Positions 40,396 through 52,180 are shown, counted from the first letter of the stretch. The stretch: 64,000 bases of DNA from Dermanyssus gallinae (GCA_003439945.1 QVRM01007043.1:1-64000); one strand, 5' to 3'. The notes: generated by a model from the sequence alone, not told the origin. Translations and numbers: made by a program.

Positions 40396-42987
40396 TTGTG
40401 TAGGTACAGTGCTGTAAGAGGTACAGTGCTGCTAGAATGGCTAGCGGCGGGGGACATGGTTGTCCTGAACAAGGGCTCGAATCCTACCTTCCACCGCCGG
40501 GGAATGGAATCGCACATAGACCTGACAATCTGCAAACGCGAGCATGCTTTTAAAATTTTAAACTGGACCGTACTGCTTGACGAAGAAAATCTTAGCGACC
40601 ACTACTGTATAGAATATGACGTCAGTAAAACAACCACTTTAACACCCTCTCCGTTTTTAACAAGGACACCGAAGTGGAAGACGCAAGATAACAAAACGCT
40701 CCGGGCCAAGCTGACAAAGATTTTAGACTCAAGAGGGAAACCCCAGTGCGCCCAGGACTTGCAAAAAATTCTGCAAGAGGTCTGTAGCGAGCCGTTCAAA
40801 GACCGCGGACACTCTATGCGCTACCGGTTAGTCTTACCAAAATACTGGTGGAACGAGGAAATTGCGTTGGCCCGTAGACGCTGCATCTGGGCCAGAAGAA
40901 AAGCCACCAGGGCAAGGCGCAGCAACATAGATGAGGCTTGTGTCGTACACCTTTATTGTGATTTTAAGCGCCTCAGGGCTTGTCTACGCAAAGCTATAAT
41001 GGAGAGCAAATATCGCTGCTGGAGGAAGTTCTTATCTGAGCTAGAGGAGGACCCATGGGGCCGGCCCTACAAGCTGATACGTGGCGTACCAGGAATCAGA
41101 AAAAAGGCAAATCTTTCCCCTGATGAACGTGTCCGAGTAATTAACAAGCTTTTCCCTCAACATCCTTCATTCGACCGGTTATTGTATGAAGTAGTAACGG
41201 CCGAGGATTACGTCCCAGAGGTGACCCCGGCAGAGGTACTCGCTGCGGGGGAAAGATTGAAGGCCGGTAAGGCACCAGGCCCAGATGGCATTCCGGTCTC
41301 GGCCACGAAAGTACTCTTTAAAGAATTTCCTGACGTAGTGGCCACTGTAGCCACCCAAATACTCCGCAGCGGCTCCTTCCCCATGGCCTGGAAGAAAGCG
41401 GATCTGGTACTCATCCCGAAAGGGATTGACTCCTATAGGCCAATCTGCCTGGTCAGCACGCTAGCCAAAGGCATAGAATCAATATTAGAGTCCCGCGTGC
41501 GGTGCTTTGCAGAAGAGCACGGCCTTCTCTCGCCAACACAATACGGATTCCGGAAGGGCCGATCAGTCCTATCAGCGATAGAGCAGGTGGTTACTAAGGC
41601 GGAAGCCCTGCGCCAGTCCCCGCCTCGTACTAGAGGCTTGCTACTGGTTGTTTTGCTGGACGTTAAAAACGCATTCAACAGCCTGCCCTGGAAGGTAATC
41701 TTGGACACACTACTCAAGAAGGGAGTCCCGCCCTACCTGCGCCTAGCAATCTCGTCCTACCTGAGCGAGAGGCGCATAGTCAGTGAGGGTTTCGAGTTCG
41801 ACATGACGGCCGGGGTTCCCCAGGGCTCGATCCTAGGACCCCTTCTATGGAACCTGGCGTACGATGACGTCTTACGTTTAGACGACCTTCCAGAGGACAC
41901 TGAACTGCTGGCATATGCGGACGACCTCGCAGTTGTGGTCCAGGCCCGTTCACCCCAGCAACTAGAACTGAGAGCTAATGACGCCCTGGCTGAGATCGCT
42001 GGCTGGATGAAGGGGGTTGGCCTGACACTGGCGCCGAATAAAAGCGAGGGCATCCTCCTAATCGGGCCAAGGAAGTGCACCTCCTTGAAACTAATCCTAG
42101 ACGACCAGGAGATCAAGATTGTCAACACCGCCCGCTATCTTGGAATGCACCTAGACAGGGGACTACGGGGCACACCTCACATACGTCTTGCAGCAGAAAA
42201 GGCTACTAAGGTCTCACACAAGATAGCCCGGCTGATGCCAAACAACTATGGCCCACGGGAGTCAAGAAGACGCCTTATTATGTCGGTAGCTGAGTCCATA
42301 GTTTTATTTGCAGCTCCGGTGTGGCCGTCAACCACACTGTCTACAGCCAACAATAGGGCAACGCTGCGCAAAGCCCAAAGAGTGGCTGCTCTGCGTATCA
42401 CGATGGCCTATAGAACAGTCAGCACAGCGGCCATTCTTGTTCTGGCTAGCACAGTCCCCTGGGACCTAAAAGCAAATGAACGACGCCGCTTATGGGAAGA
42501 CCCGAAAAAGGAAAAGGCGGAGGAAAGGAATATCACACTTGACATTTGGCAGGTCGAATGGGATTCCATTCAGGACGGAGCGCCCGGGTACCGGGTAAGG
42601 ACTCTGATCCCGGATATCAGGGCCTGGATGTACCGGCCAGGTGGCGAGTTGACGTTCTACATCACTCAGGTCGTTACAGGACACGGTGATTTCCAGTCAT
42701 ACTTGTTCAGAATTGGGAAAACCACATCTCCTGTCTGCAAGTACTGCCAAAGCGAACCAGAGGATACGCCTGAACATACAATTTTGTGGTGCCCGGAATG
42801 GGCCGCTCAGCGTGCGGGTCTACCTAGGGCTGAAGACGGCACCCTTGGAACGATCATACAGCTTATGATTAAGTCACGCGACGACTGGACTAGCATTGCA
42901 AGCATTATGGAAAACATCATGCGCGCCAAGGAGAAGAAAAACCGTTACTGTACGACATCATCCCGCGGGGCATCCCGGGATAGCTAA
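40396..42987 (+). CDS. R1-like non-LTR retrotransposon polyprotein, 5'-truncated
   Basis: An 863-codon frame without stops. It begins inside the endonuclease (HIDLTICKREH, then LSDHYCIEYD, the SDH motif near residue 75), so the N-terminus and upstream ORF1 are missing and no ATG start is evident. The reverse transcriptase follows: KAGKAPGPDGIPV (about 290), LDVKNAFNSLPW with the first catalytic Asp (about 420), AGVPQGSILGPLLWN (about 475) and YADDLAVVV (about 505). A thumb-like region and a C-terminal C-x2-C-x7-H-x4-C finger (CKYCQSEPEDTPEHTILWC, about 781) end the protein. The role is target-primed reverse transcription. The choice of R1-like over other clades rests on the VPQGS/YADD context and the C-terminal finger. 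Confidence 0.9.
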   Translation: MCRYSAVRGTVLLEWLAAGDMVVLNKGSNPTFHRRGMESHIDLTICKREHAFKILNWTVLLDEENLSDHYCIEYDVSKTTTLTPSPFLTRTPKWKTQDNKTLRAKLTKILDSRGKPQCAQDLQKILQEVCSEPFKDRGHSMRYRLVLPKYWWNEEIALARRRCIWARRKATRARRSNIDEACVVHLYCDFKRLRACLRKAIMESKYRCWRKFLSELEEDPWGRPYKLIRGVPGIRKKANLSPDERVRVINKLFPQHPSFDRLLYEVVTAEDYVPEVTPAEVLAAGERLKAGKAPGPDGIPVSATKVLFKEFPDVVATVATQILRSGSFPMAWKKADLVLIPKGIDSYRPICLVSTLAKGIESILESRVRCFAEEHGLLSPTQYGFRKGRSVLSAIEQVVTKAEALRQSPPRTRGLLLVVLLDVKNAFNSLPWKVILDTLLKKGVPPYLRLAISSYLSERRIVSEGFEFDMTAGVPQGSILGPLLWNLAYDDVLRLDDLPEDTELLAYADDLAVVVQARSPQQLELRANDALAEIAGWMKGVGLTLAPNKSEGILLIGPRKCTSLKLILDDQEIKIVNTARYLGMHLDRGLRGTPHIRLAAEKATKVSHKIARLMPNNYGPRESRRRLIMSVAESIVLFAAPVWPSTTLSTANNRATLRKAQRVAALRITMAYRTVSTAAILVLASTVPWDLKANERRRLWEDPKKEKAEERNITLDIWQVEWDSIQDGAPGYRVRTLIPDIRAWMYRPGGELTFYITQVVTGHGDFQSYLFRIGKTTSPVCKYCQSEPEDTPEHTILWCPEWAAQRAGLPRAEDGTLGTIIQLMIKSRDDWTSIASIMENIMRAKEKKNRYCTTSSRGASRDS

Positions 42988-43172
42988 ATGCTTAAACTAC
43001 TCTCCCCTTCGATCGTTTGAAGTTATGCTTATGCAGTTCCCGATCGATTGGGGGATTAGGACATGACTGGTTTTTAGTGGGTTGGAGCCCCACACTACCG
43101 GCCCACACTTGCAGACGAGTTTCCTGCGGTGGTGTCCGTGTGTGCGTACCGGATTTCCCAGTTAGTCCTATA
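42988..43172 (+). mobile_element. 3' UTR and A-rich tail of the R1-like element
   Basis: Begins TGCTTAAACTACTCTCC after the stop and ends in an A12 run. The same sequence follows other copies at 8885-9125, 43337-43520 and, partly, 46130-46240. Confidence 0.8.
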
Positions 43173-43198
43173 AAAAAAAAAAAGTCCCACTTTGTGTG

Positions 43199-43521
43199 AA
43201 CGACCATACAGCTTATGATTAAGTCACGCGGCGACTGGACGAGCATTTATTGCATTATGGAAAACATTCTGCGCGCCAAGGAGAAGAAAAACCGTTACTG
43301 CACGACATCATCCCGCGGGGGGCATCCCGGGATAGCTAAATGCTTAAACTACTCTCCCCTTTCGATCGTTTGAAGGTATGCTTATGCAGTTCCCGATCGA
43401 TTGGGGGATTAGGACATGACTGGTTTTTAGTGGGTTGGAGCCCCACACTTGCATACGAGTTTCCTGCAGTGGTGTCCGCGTGTGCGTACCGCATTTCCCA
43501 GGTAGTCCTATAAAAAAAAAG
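43199..43521 (+). repeat. Tandem second copy of the R1-like 3' end
   Basis: Repeats 42850-43172 (last 40 or so codons, stop, 3' UTR, A tail) at over 90% identity, 350 bases further on, starting GAACGACCATACAGCTTATG. Confidence 0.8.
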
Positions 43522-46130
43522 CCTACTTTGTGTCACGTTTAACGAAAATAGTTGACACGGACCACGGACGCCGCCTGTGCCACGTAGCAAAAGAAGAGTT
43601 CTAAGGGTTGCTGCCCAAGCCATGGCACGGCCACTCGTTTTGACATGTTGATCGCCTGGGGTAATTCACTTTGACGTATGTAGACAGGGAGGACGTCAAA
43701 ATGATGAAAAGGGTGTTCATTGCGGATTCCGACCACATATCGGTCGGGTTGGTCTTTACGAAACTACGAGGCACTTGCTCCGAATACACTAGAGACGTAC
43801 TTTATCAAATTATCCCATAAAACAATAAACTCGGAGTATTACCCAGGCCTGCGTGCAAGCTTTGTGCAATAAAAAATAACATTTAACGTTTCCGGGTCAG
43901 GCTGTCATCTTGTTGTGCTGAGACTGATTTGGCAACTCATCTCACGTTTGAGTAAGTAGGCTCTCCTGCTAGACTTTCCTGGCCTTCACTGGCCGAAACG
44001 ACTGATTCCACGAAGTCACTTCACTCTATAACAGTCGTATGCACAGTCCAGGTACCAAGTTGGCACTATCAAATAGATAAAATAGTTGTGGGGGATTAAC
44101 CAAATATTTTACAATGCGTCTTAGAGTTAGTTTGTGCCTCTTTGGCCATTCGCGGCGCCAACATTTTATTATTGGTGTCGACCTAACTGCAGCCTTAGTA
44201 CTAAAAACGTTTTGTTATCACATGCCGTTTTGCATAATTCAGTTTATCAAAGTTTATCTAGCAGCCCTACACATCTAAGCTGACGTATTGCACATTTATT
44301 ACATGTCCACCACACGGTGATGACTCTAGGTCCCTGAAACACTTTTCCCTCATCTAGGTATTGAATCCGCCTTGTACTAAACCTAATGCCACTTCTACAT
44401 GAGACATTTTTTTATCGAAGACTCTCTTTTAGCCCGTGGGCTAAATGCTAGTGATTCCTAAGATCCCCAATGACCTTCAGTAGATGCCTGCGCTTGTCCC
44501 GGACGTCCTGCGCTTGTCCCGGACAATTGCCTGCCATGTACAACTGCTGATCTCCAATGCTCGATAGCTGTTTAGAAGCCGTCCGCTTACTCACGCTCCG
44601 AATGTCCTTCTTCCTGGTCGCTCTGTTGTCTGCCGGAAATTACAATGGATTAATTAGCTACACAGGCATTGTACTTGAAATCCGGACAGAAAAGCGGAAA
44701 GAGAGGGCATTCGAGAGACAGACAGACATACCGGCGGAGAAAGCTACGCTTTAAGTTATCCTAGAAAAAAAGACGGCCTGGCCTACGCGATTCGGCTGGT
44801 GCTCCAGCTTCTTCGAGCACTGCGACAGTCTGACACTTATACACTGTCGAGTTATATAGTCTCGCGGCGATCATCACGTCATACGCTTGTCACCATGCGA
44901 GGCAAATCGAGCTCGGAGGTTCACCTCCGCGTCCAGTCAGATTCGAGAATTGCGCATTTAAATTTAAGCGAGAGAACCTCCCCCCTCTCCGATTTGGTCT
45001 CGAGCAAAACGACGAACGGGCCGCCGGGCCTCTTTCTCTTTTGCTAGAGAGGAGAGCATTTCTAAAAACGAAAAGCGGCGGCGGCGCGGCGTTTTTTCAA
45101 ATATCCGCTTGGCTGGCGTTCACGCCGGCAGCGGGAGCGCCGGAACATCCGCAAAGACAAGTGTCGTCGGATTTCCGGTGGCATTTCCGCTTCTAGTGCG
45201 TCGTCGTCCCCCCCCCTGCTACTCTGCTAGGCTCTGTTGGCACTGTCTGGTAGTGCGTCGCTGATTCTTCTGTGGTGCTGTTTTTGCTTGCTCGAGGCTT
45301 TCCGTTTGCAGTCAGCAGTTGTGCCACATCACGCGCGCACGCCCGCCCGCGTTCGCTTACAGACCTCATTCTTCTTCGACTCACTCGACAAGATCTCGCG
45401 AAAAAGTGAGCAGCTACTAGCCAGCTAACTGTAGCTAGTAAGCAACAAAAAAAAGCAGAAGCCGCGGCTCGAGCGAGAATTTCGTTACGTCGTCGGATGC
45501 CCGACGTGTTCGTGTTGTGTCGCGAGCCGGGCACGACGTCTCACGAGGCCATTCCGATCAAATCGCCGGCGTAACCCGGCCGGTGCCCGGCCGAAGCCGA
45601 AAGCGCCGGCGAAAGCGTCGACAGCGCTCAGCACATAACAACGAGCCCATTGAACGGTCAAAGGCGGTACTGCGCTGTTACTTCTGCTGCTGCTGCTGCT
45701 GCTGGCGTTGCCGTTGTTCTTCCAATTTAACTCACCGAGGCTCGAATGCGAATGAACTCCTCGAAAAGGTCTGAGACACCCAAGCCCCAAAAGGGAGCGC
45801 GGAACAAGGAAATAAGAACAAAAATAGGGGAATAGAAAAAAATGAAGATGAAGCAGAAAAAAGAAGAGGGTGCGATGCGGGAGAGAGAAAGAGGGGGTAC
45901 GAGATAACAGTATAACGGGAACTATCATGAGAAGAAGAAGGAGCGACTAAACCCGTGACAAGTCGACGGTTGAATTTTCACCGTTGGCCACTCTTGTAAC
46001 GATTTCCCCTATTGTCGGTTTTTGGGAAATTGTCATGGTAGTTGTAGAAGAACAAGTAAGGGAAATATGAAACAAAAGGTACCAGTGATAATAGTGGTAG
46101 TGAGCGATGGAGAGACAACTGATTCGTAGG
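43522..46130. other. No supported gene; GC-rich stretch from about 44.9 kb
   Basis: 43522-44800 shows nothing recognisable except a small duplication GCGCTTGTCCCGGAC (44491-44524). 44900-45720 is GC- and CpG-rich with GCGGCGGCGGCGCGGCG, a possible promoter or 5' UTR. Open frames there lack ATG starts and family features. Confidence 0.35.
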
Positions 46131-46240
46131 GATTTGAAGCCCCACACTACCGGCCCACACTTACAGACGAGTCCCACACGAACAGTGAGGTCCGTGTGTG
46201 TAAACCGCATTTTGCAGTTAGTCCTTTCTACGAAAAAAAA
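46130..46240 (+). mobile_element. Fragment of the R1-like 3' UTR
   Basis: CCCCACACTACCGGCCCACA at 46141 is identical to 43089 onwards, and the fragment ends in CAGTTAGTCCT plus A10, like the full element. Confidence 0.7.
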
Positions 46241-48060
46241 AACATGAACCTGTACTAGAGTGGTAGTATTCGAAGATGAAGTGCCAGTAGTGAAAGTTCG
46301 TTCGCACACGTTCCTTCATCTTTTTCAGCCCCCGCCTCTTCAGAGCTGACATCGTTTTCAATAAGTCAAACATCGAGATGACGACGCTAAGCGTCGGAAG
46401 CCAAAACAGAACTTGCGCAGCGGCAGCAGGAATGGCAGTAGGGCCAGCGGCGGTAATAGAAGATGACTGGCGCATGTCGCCGAGTTGAAGCTGGCTCTCG
46501 TAGTAGTGTGTACGTATGTACATACTAAACTCCGAGGAAAAAGGATGCCGATGCTATCGGTGTTCTGCTACCGGCGCTGTTGTACCGAGTAGCGCACTCC
46601 AGCTGTGGAATGAAGGCGGCTGAAGAGGTGACTGGGGCTGCAAAGGCACGAAACGTCCGCGCCTATCGGGGGTAAAAGGGGGGTAACGCGGGGGGGGGGG
46701 CAATGGGTGGGATATCGCTAAACGTTTCTCGATCGAATTGTCAATAAAATATGTGTTGCTCCTGGATGGCTAGCCGGATGGTGAGCTGATGCTTGCGTCT
46801 GTGTGTCTTGATGGCAGGATTCGGCCGTCCAAGCGACGGTGGGTGGTTCGAGACACGGGAACAGCAGAATCGGCACTAGCAGATGTAGTAGCGGTAGAGT
46901 GATAGAGTTCGCCTGATAGTAGAGGTAATAGTAGTGGCGGTAGTTATAGCATGAGTAATAGTAGTGTATATATATATAGAAGTAGCCCAGTTCTTTCATG
47001 GCAGATTGCCTTGGTCGCCATCCCTTATCGTCTTTACCATCGTTCTCCTCTTCAAGCAGCAGCTATAGCGAGCGGCAGCAGCAACTAGCAGAGTACGCTA
47101 GTGCTCCCTTTGAGCCCGTCGAGGCTGGCACAACTTGAGGCGAAGAGAACAACCCCTGAGGTCGAAACGAACCGAAGCGAGCAAAAGTCGAGCCCGCCCA
47201 CGAACACAGCACAACGTAAACGAGCCCAACAAAGTGTTCGCTCGTCGAAGACGTCGCATGACTACACAGGTCTGGACTGTATTTGTGTGTGTGAGGACAT
47301 GCATGTATGTGTGTTTGTGAGCTCGTCAAAAAGCAGGGAGAAACATCGAGAGAAGGAGAAAGAGAGAGAGAGGCAAAAAAGAGAGCTTTCCGATCGAGAG
47401 AAGCTGGCGGCGTGATATGAGGAACTAAGTGGGCCACTACAGAGAGATAGTGAGCGAATCGGGTGACAGCGCCTGATGATAGCGTCCGGGACGAAGGAAA
47501 ACCAGCGGCTGAAAATGAGTGTACAACGAACGAAGAAAGAACAGAGGGCCGACCCAACCAAGCGTGAGGGCCACAAGGTGTACGGAGAGTACATCGTACG
47601 TTCTTGTAGGCCTCCCTCTCTTCCGCTTTGCGCCTCCTTTACCCCCCGCCCCCCCCCCCTTTCCGCTCCCTCCCCACCACCCTTTTTAGATTCGCGCCAG
47701 GCATCGGCGTCAAAGTAGAGCACCTGCAGCAGAGCAGCTACTGGCGTTGACGTCAGCATTGGCGAAAGCATCTCCGAAGACCGACCAACCGTGGCACGAC
47801 ACGCTATCGGATGCAAGACAGCAGCCTTCTACTGTTATCGGTAAGTCGCTCGTCGCGACTGCCCCGCTGTTGATCTACCTACTACTGACTGAAACGTCCA
47901 ACCAACCAACCAACCAGCCGGCCAGCCGGTTGGCCGACAACGCCCCTCATAGACGCAAGCTGCTGACTCGAGCAGAGCGATATTCGGATACCAACCAGCC
48001 TCCAGACGTTCTCCCCTATCATCAACTTGATGCGCAGTTCAACATTGTTCCACAAAGCGC
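46241..48060. other. No supported gene; low-complexity GC/GA sequence
   Basis: Has a G10 run (46692), GA-rich (47340-47400) and C-rich (47640-47670) tracts. A possible donor, TTATCG|GTAAGT at 47840, follows an open frame from 47747 with no ATG. Could be a 5' UTR exon; not called as coding. Confidence 0.3.
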
Positions 48061-48067
48061 AGCTGTG

Positions 48068-48121
48068 TGTATACGTATGTATATGTATATGTATGTATAT
48101 ATATATACGTATGTATATGTA

Positions 48122-48190
<69 letters not shown>

Positions 48191-48255
48191 ATATATATAC
48201 GTATGTATATGTATATATATATATATATATGTATGTATATATATATATACGTATG

Positions 48256-48293
<38 letters not shown>

Positions 48294-48327
48294 TATATAC
48301 GTATGTATATGTATGTATATATATATA
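48068..48327. repeat. Compound TA/ACGTATG microsatellite
   Basis: A block TACGTATGTATATGTAT recurs several times (about 48106, 48198, 48249, 48299) between pure TA runs, giving a loose higher-order unit of about 50-90 bases. Confidence 0.85.
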
Positions 48328-48633
48328 GAAAACATTGTGATGATTTATTAATCATTTACAATACGTTTGCACACTCGGCAGTGCTCGCCTTAATAAAAAT
48401 GGTGGTAAAAAGGTGTCACGTGAAGTTAAGAGTCAGTTGTCCGTGTCCTTGCTTGATGGTAGCCCCCGCTCTTATGGACCCGGTGCGAGCGATATATCCT
48501 CAAGGTTCCTTGCAAAGTTAAAACGGTGAGATCCATAAGATTCCTCTTCAAGACGCCGAGCCCCAAGAGCGTCCTCGCAGATTCGGAGTCCCATACACCA
48601 CTCATAGAGATAGTGATGGATCCGAATCTGCGA

Positions 48634-48635
<2 letters not shown>
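48327..48635 (-). mobile_element. Dispersed repeat, copy 2 (inverted relative to 27.3 kb)
   Basis: Nearly identical reverse complement of 27307-27614, including the 15-base inverted repeat CCTCGCAGATTCGGA at its right end and the conserved frame. This copy is flanked by long TA runs on both sides (48068-48327 and 48638-48774). Confidence 0.65.
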
Positions 48636-48637
<2 letters not shown>

Positions 48638-48695
<58 letters not shown>

Positions 48696-48703
48696 AATAT
48701 ATA

Positions 48704-48774
<71 letters not shown>
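48638..48774. repeat. (TA)n microsatellite
   Basis: About 137 bases of TA with AAA and GTAC interruptions. Confidence 0.9.
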
Positions 48775-48777
<3 letters not shown>

Positions 48778-48799
48778 GCAAATACAAAAAACTCTGATA

Positions 48800-50070
48800 C
48801 ACATTTGAAAAAAAAATCTATATTTGATCTTTCAAGGCGCTTTTGTTCCCTTTAGAATAGCTTCCGCCCGTTGCAGTGCACCTATGCCCTTGTGCCACTT
48901 TCTTGCCAACTCCTCGAAACATTCTTAAATGACGCGTCATTCGTATGTTATCTGTAAACTCGAATAGTTGCTCCTTCAATATTTTTTCATTCGTGAAAAA
49001 GAAAAAAAGTCGCACGGAGCCAAGTCCTGCGAGTAGGAGGTTTGCGGAAATGTGCAAATCGAATTTTTCATCAAATTAGTCACGATGTGTGCGCCAGTGC
49101 GCTGTTCGTTCCCGCGCAATCTTCTTAAATTCCGCAACCTTCGCGTTAGTATTACTTATCGACTGTAGAACTAGGTTGCAAAAAATGTGTGGAACATGAT
49201 TCTAGTGTCCACCACTTCCACAACGAGACGGCTACAGTTACGAGTTCCCCAACAACAACTAATTAATTTCGTCTCATGCCACCTTAAATATCACAGATTG
49301 CCCACCCAACGACTTCTCGCGTCTTCGTTACTGGAATGGCGGCAGCTTTTATTGGGCGCCATGTATTTAGCTTGCTTTACCATTGCCGCTAGTCGACGCT
49401 GTCTATGCCTGCGCTGCTTAACGGCCGCTTCTATCCTACAATCCGTGTAGTCGAAAAAAAACCAGTCACCAGAACCGTGGTGTTGATCTACTTTGCCAGA
49501 ATTTCTTTGATTGACTCTATCCTTAAAAGCACTTCTTTAAAGACTGGGTTTTGGTGTCGTTGTCTTAACGATATACCTATGACTTGTCTCCTGTCATCAC
49601 TCTTTGAAGCAATCCAGGATTTCCTGCTACCGCCTGAAGGTTCAATTCAGACATTTCCGGATAAGACTTCGCTCGCTGGAGATTCAATATTTTTGGAACG
49701 AACCTCGCTACCAGCGAAGTGTTTTCTTGCGACGCTAAAAATATCGGTCAAAAGTGTTACAACTGACCCGTATGATATCTCCAATTGCTCAGCTATCTAT
49801 CTCCCTAATAGTAATTCGGCGATTCATGAGTACGGTATCAAAAACTTTCTCAACGTTTTCTTTTGTTATTGATGTCAAATGGTTTATCGTATGGGAGCCA
49901 TATTCGGTCTCGCCACGTTCGCCTTAAAATCGACAGTATCACGTATACACAATGCTTCGGGACACTGCTTGATCACTACGAGCAGTTCGTAACAGGTCCA
50001 CCATTTAGAGCATATAATTTGGTTTTTAACATATAACTTGATGCAGAATCGTTGCTCATCCATTTCGGCT
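48800..50070 (-). pseudogene. Decayed mariner transposon, minus strand
   Basis: Read on the minus strand from 50070: MDEQRFCIKLYVKNQIICSK resembles the mariner N-terminus; 49880-49800 gives ENVEKVFDTVLMNRRITIRE; 49115-49040 gives VTNLMKNSICTFPQTSYSQ and DLAPCDFF, the block around the third catalytic Asp; the C-terminal KWHKGIGALQ follows. Many stops and frameshifts. Its overall size (about 1.27 kb) fits a whole element, but I could not identify inverted repeats. A + strand open frame over this region (49405-49872) is a shadow. Confidence 0.6.
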
Positions 50071-50944
50071 CCTTAATCGACGAGCCTTCTTTTCTTCACT
50101 TTAGTGAACAAAAATAATAATGATTAAACTTTAGTGAACAAAAATAGTAATTAATAAACGTAAATTCAATGTAATTTAAGTTAAATAGAAATAATAAACG
50201 CACAAAATACAATTTAGTTTGTGTGTAGCTGATAGATGGCGCTTCAAAGCAAAACAAACCGGTGGACCTTGGTGGTTTCGGTCTGGCGGCAAAATTTAGA
50301 ACACTATAACTTGCCCATCTGCCCTCGTATATATAACGTACCTTTTAACAGTGGGGGCATACATAGCAATTGAGTGCCTGCAAACGTGTGCACCTTTACA
50401 AGGGGTCCAGTGTAGGGACCAGCCATCTCTGGAGTATTCCCCGGACCGAGGCCGCGTTGCCCCGTTGCACAACTAGCGACAAGCGATGTCTGAGGAAATC
50501 GCCCGCTCGCCTATCCCCGCTAGCTAGAATTGGCCTTTACGTATCTTTTCAATTCGAAGCATTTGGTATTACACTATATTTATCTGGTTTTAGTTGGTTG
50601 TTTTGGTTGTTTATTATTGTTGCGGATGTCGACATATCAGCTTTCGGTCAAGTGACTGGTAAAACATGTCGACGACTTGTTGCAATCCGCTTCGGTTGGT
50701 CTTATATTGCAATTTTCTGTAGATTATAATATCATCTGCGTGTACGCTCTTAAGCCGATTTGAGTTGCGAATTTACGTACAGAATGTTCAGAAATAGATA
50801 GAGCGTCCGCTTTACCACAATTTACCTAAGCTAACCAGTTGCACGCCTACCGCATACTATATGTATATATAGTATCCAAATAGCACATTTGAATTTAAAT
50901 TTCATTTTTGAATCTTATACGATAATTGCATACGTTAGTTTCAA

Positions 50945-51640
50945 GCTCTATTAAGCACATAGCTTGTTCAGGGCCCTCTGCTCTCGGAGACCGCATTTGA
51001 ATTTGAGCAGAGACATTGTCTGCTTGACGGAAGCCGGTACTTTGTTCCAGCAGGAGACTCCAATGTTTTTGATTGATAGTTTTGACTGATTGGGGTTGGC
51101 GTGTAACAGAGTAGGCAAGTTAGATGTGTTACCCCTTGTAGATATGGGTGTTGCCGATGTCGCCAAACCGTATGGGTTTGGGCGCACTCCAAGAAGTATA
51201 CGCTTAATTTCAAGAGTGAGAGACGTGAGACATGGGCTTCAAATATTAGTTTCCCGTACAGCGTAACGTCTAGAAACTTCGTTTCCTTTCAAAGCAAAAA
51301 GGCTATGCCGTCGCACTGGAATCGAAGGGGATTGATCGTAACGGAACCCCGTGATGAAAGAAATTGCATTTTACCTATTTTCCTCCTATTCGTATAGAGA
51401 CCTTTACTTCTGAACCATGATGATAACCCCTGAAGGTTCTCGCGAACCATAGCCTCCACCCCAGCTAGAGAATTCCCAACGAATAGGGCAGCGGTATCGT
51501 CGGCAAACAATGTCAATTTTGCACGTTTTGTTACGCTAAATATGTCGTTAGTAAAGCTGTTCAAGAGAAGTGGACCACATACGAGTATACTGCCCTGAGC
51601 TACTCCAACCGATATATTCCTTAGTCTACCAGCTTAGAAT
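50945..51640 (-). pseudogene. CR1-like retrotransposon fragment, internally deleted
   Basis: Minus strand 51620-51289 contains VGVAQGSILV (motif B), LLNSFTNDIFSVTKRAKLTL and FADDTAALFVG, the catalytic FADD box of the reverse transcriptase, plus LQGLSSWFRSKGL. Minus 51187-50951 contains GVSCWNKVPASVKQ, matching the C-terminal end of CR1/Rex-type proteins (the WNSLP-type motif). The segment between RT and C-terminus is missing. An insertion of about two codons interrupts the GPLL box. Confidence 0.6.
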
Positions 51641-52121
51641 GAGCGGTCGACGAACGTCAAGGCTGATCGAGACAGAAGATCTTTGTCTGCTAGCAATAAA
51701 TGAGCTGTATTTATTACATAGCTATATGCAAAATGCAAATAAGCTATGAACACTTATTGGTCGGCCTCGTCAGCCGACACGGCCTCATTGACAATACGCT
51801 TCAACAACTCATACGGTACGACAGCTTAGCTAAATGTATTAACTAAACTTTGCAGGGCTATATAGGCTCTACTCTGTCAGGTTTGCTTGTGGCATGTTTC
51901 GGGTTCTGCTGATCCAACCAAATACATTTATTAGCAACGTTTGCTTCAAGGCTTAATAAGGCGATTCCATCTGTCGCTACTTTACTTTCTCTGTTGCTCA
52001 TAATTTTTAGATTATTCCCTTGTTCAGTATTACCTCTATACAAGTACAAACGTGTTTTGCATTGGACGCCGATACGAACGCTATTTGCTTCTCCTCCAAA
52101 ACGTGTTCATGATTTTTTTAG

Positions 52122-52180
52122 CTACATTACATCAAGGCTTGAATGGCTCTGTACACAAAGTCAGCAGTACAGATGCAACC
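52122..52180 (+). CDS. Candidate penultimate exon, cysteine-rich secreted protein
   Basis: The acceptor follows ATTTTTTTAG and the donor is AACC|GTAAGT. It starts in phase 2 and ends in phase 1, encoding YITSRLEWLCTQSQQYRCN. The final partial codon joins to the next exon as Pro. Upstream exons were not found. Confidence 0.45.

Noticed and set aside
45237..45428. Frame with hydrophobic start LALSGSASLILLWCCFCLL
   Set aside because: It begins at TTG without ATG in a GC-rich stretch; overlapped by a longer minus-strand frame. Not enough for a secreted protein.
49405..49872. 155-codon + strand frame
   Set aside because: It is the antisense shadow of the decayed minus-strand mariner.
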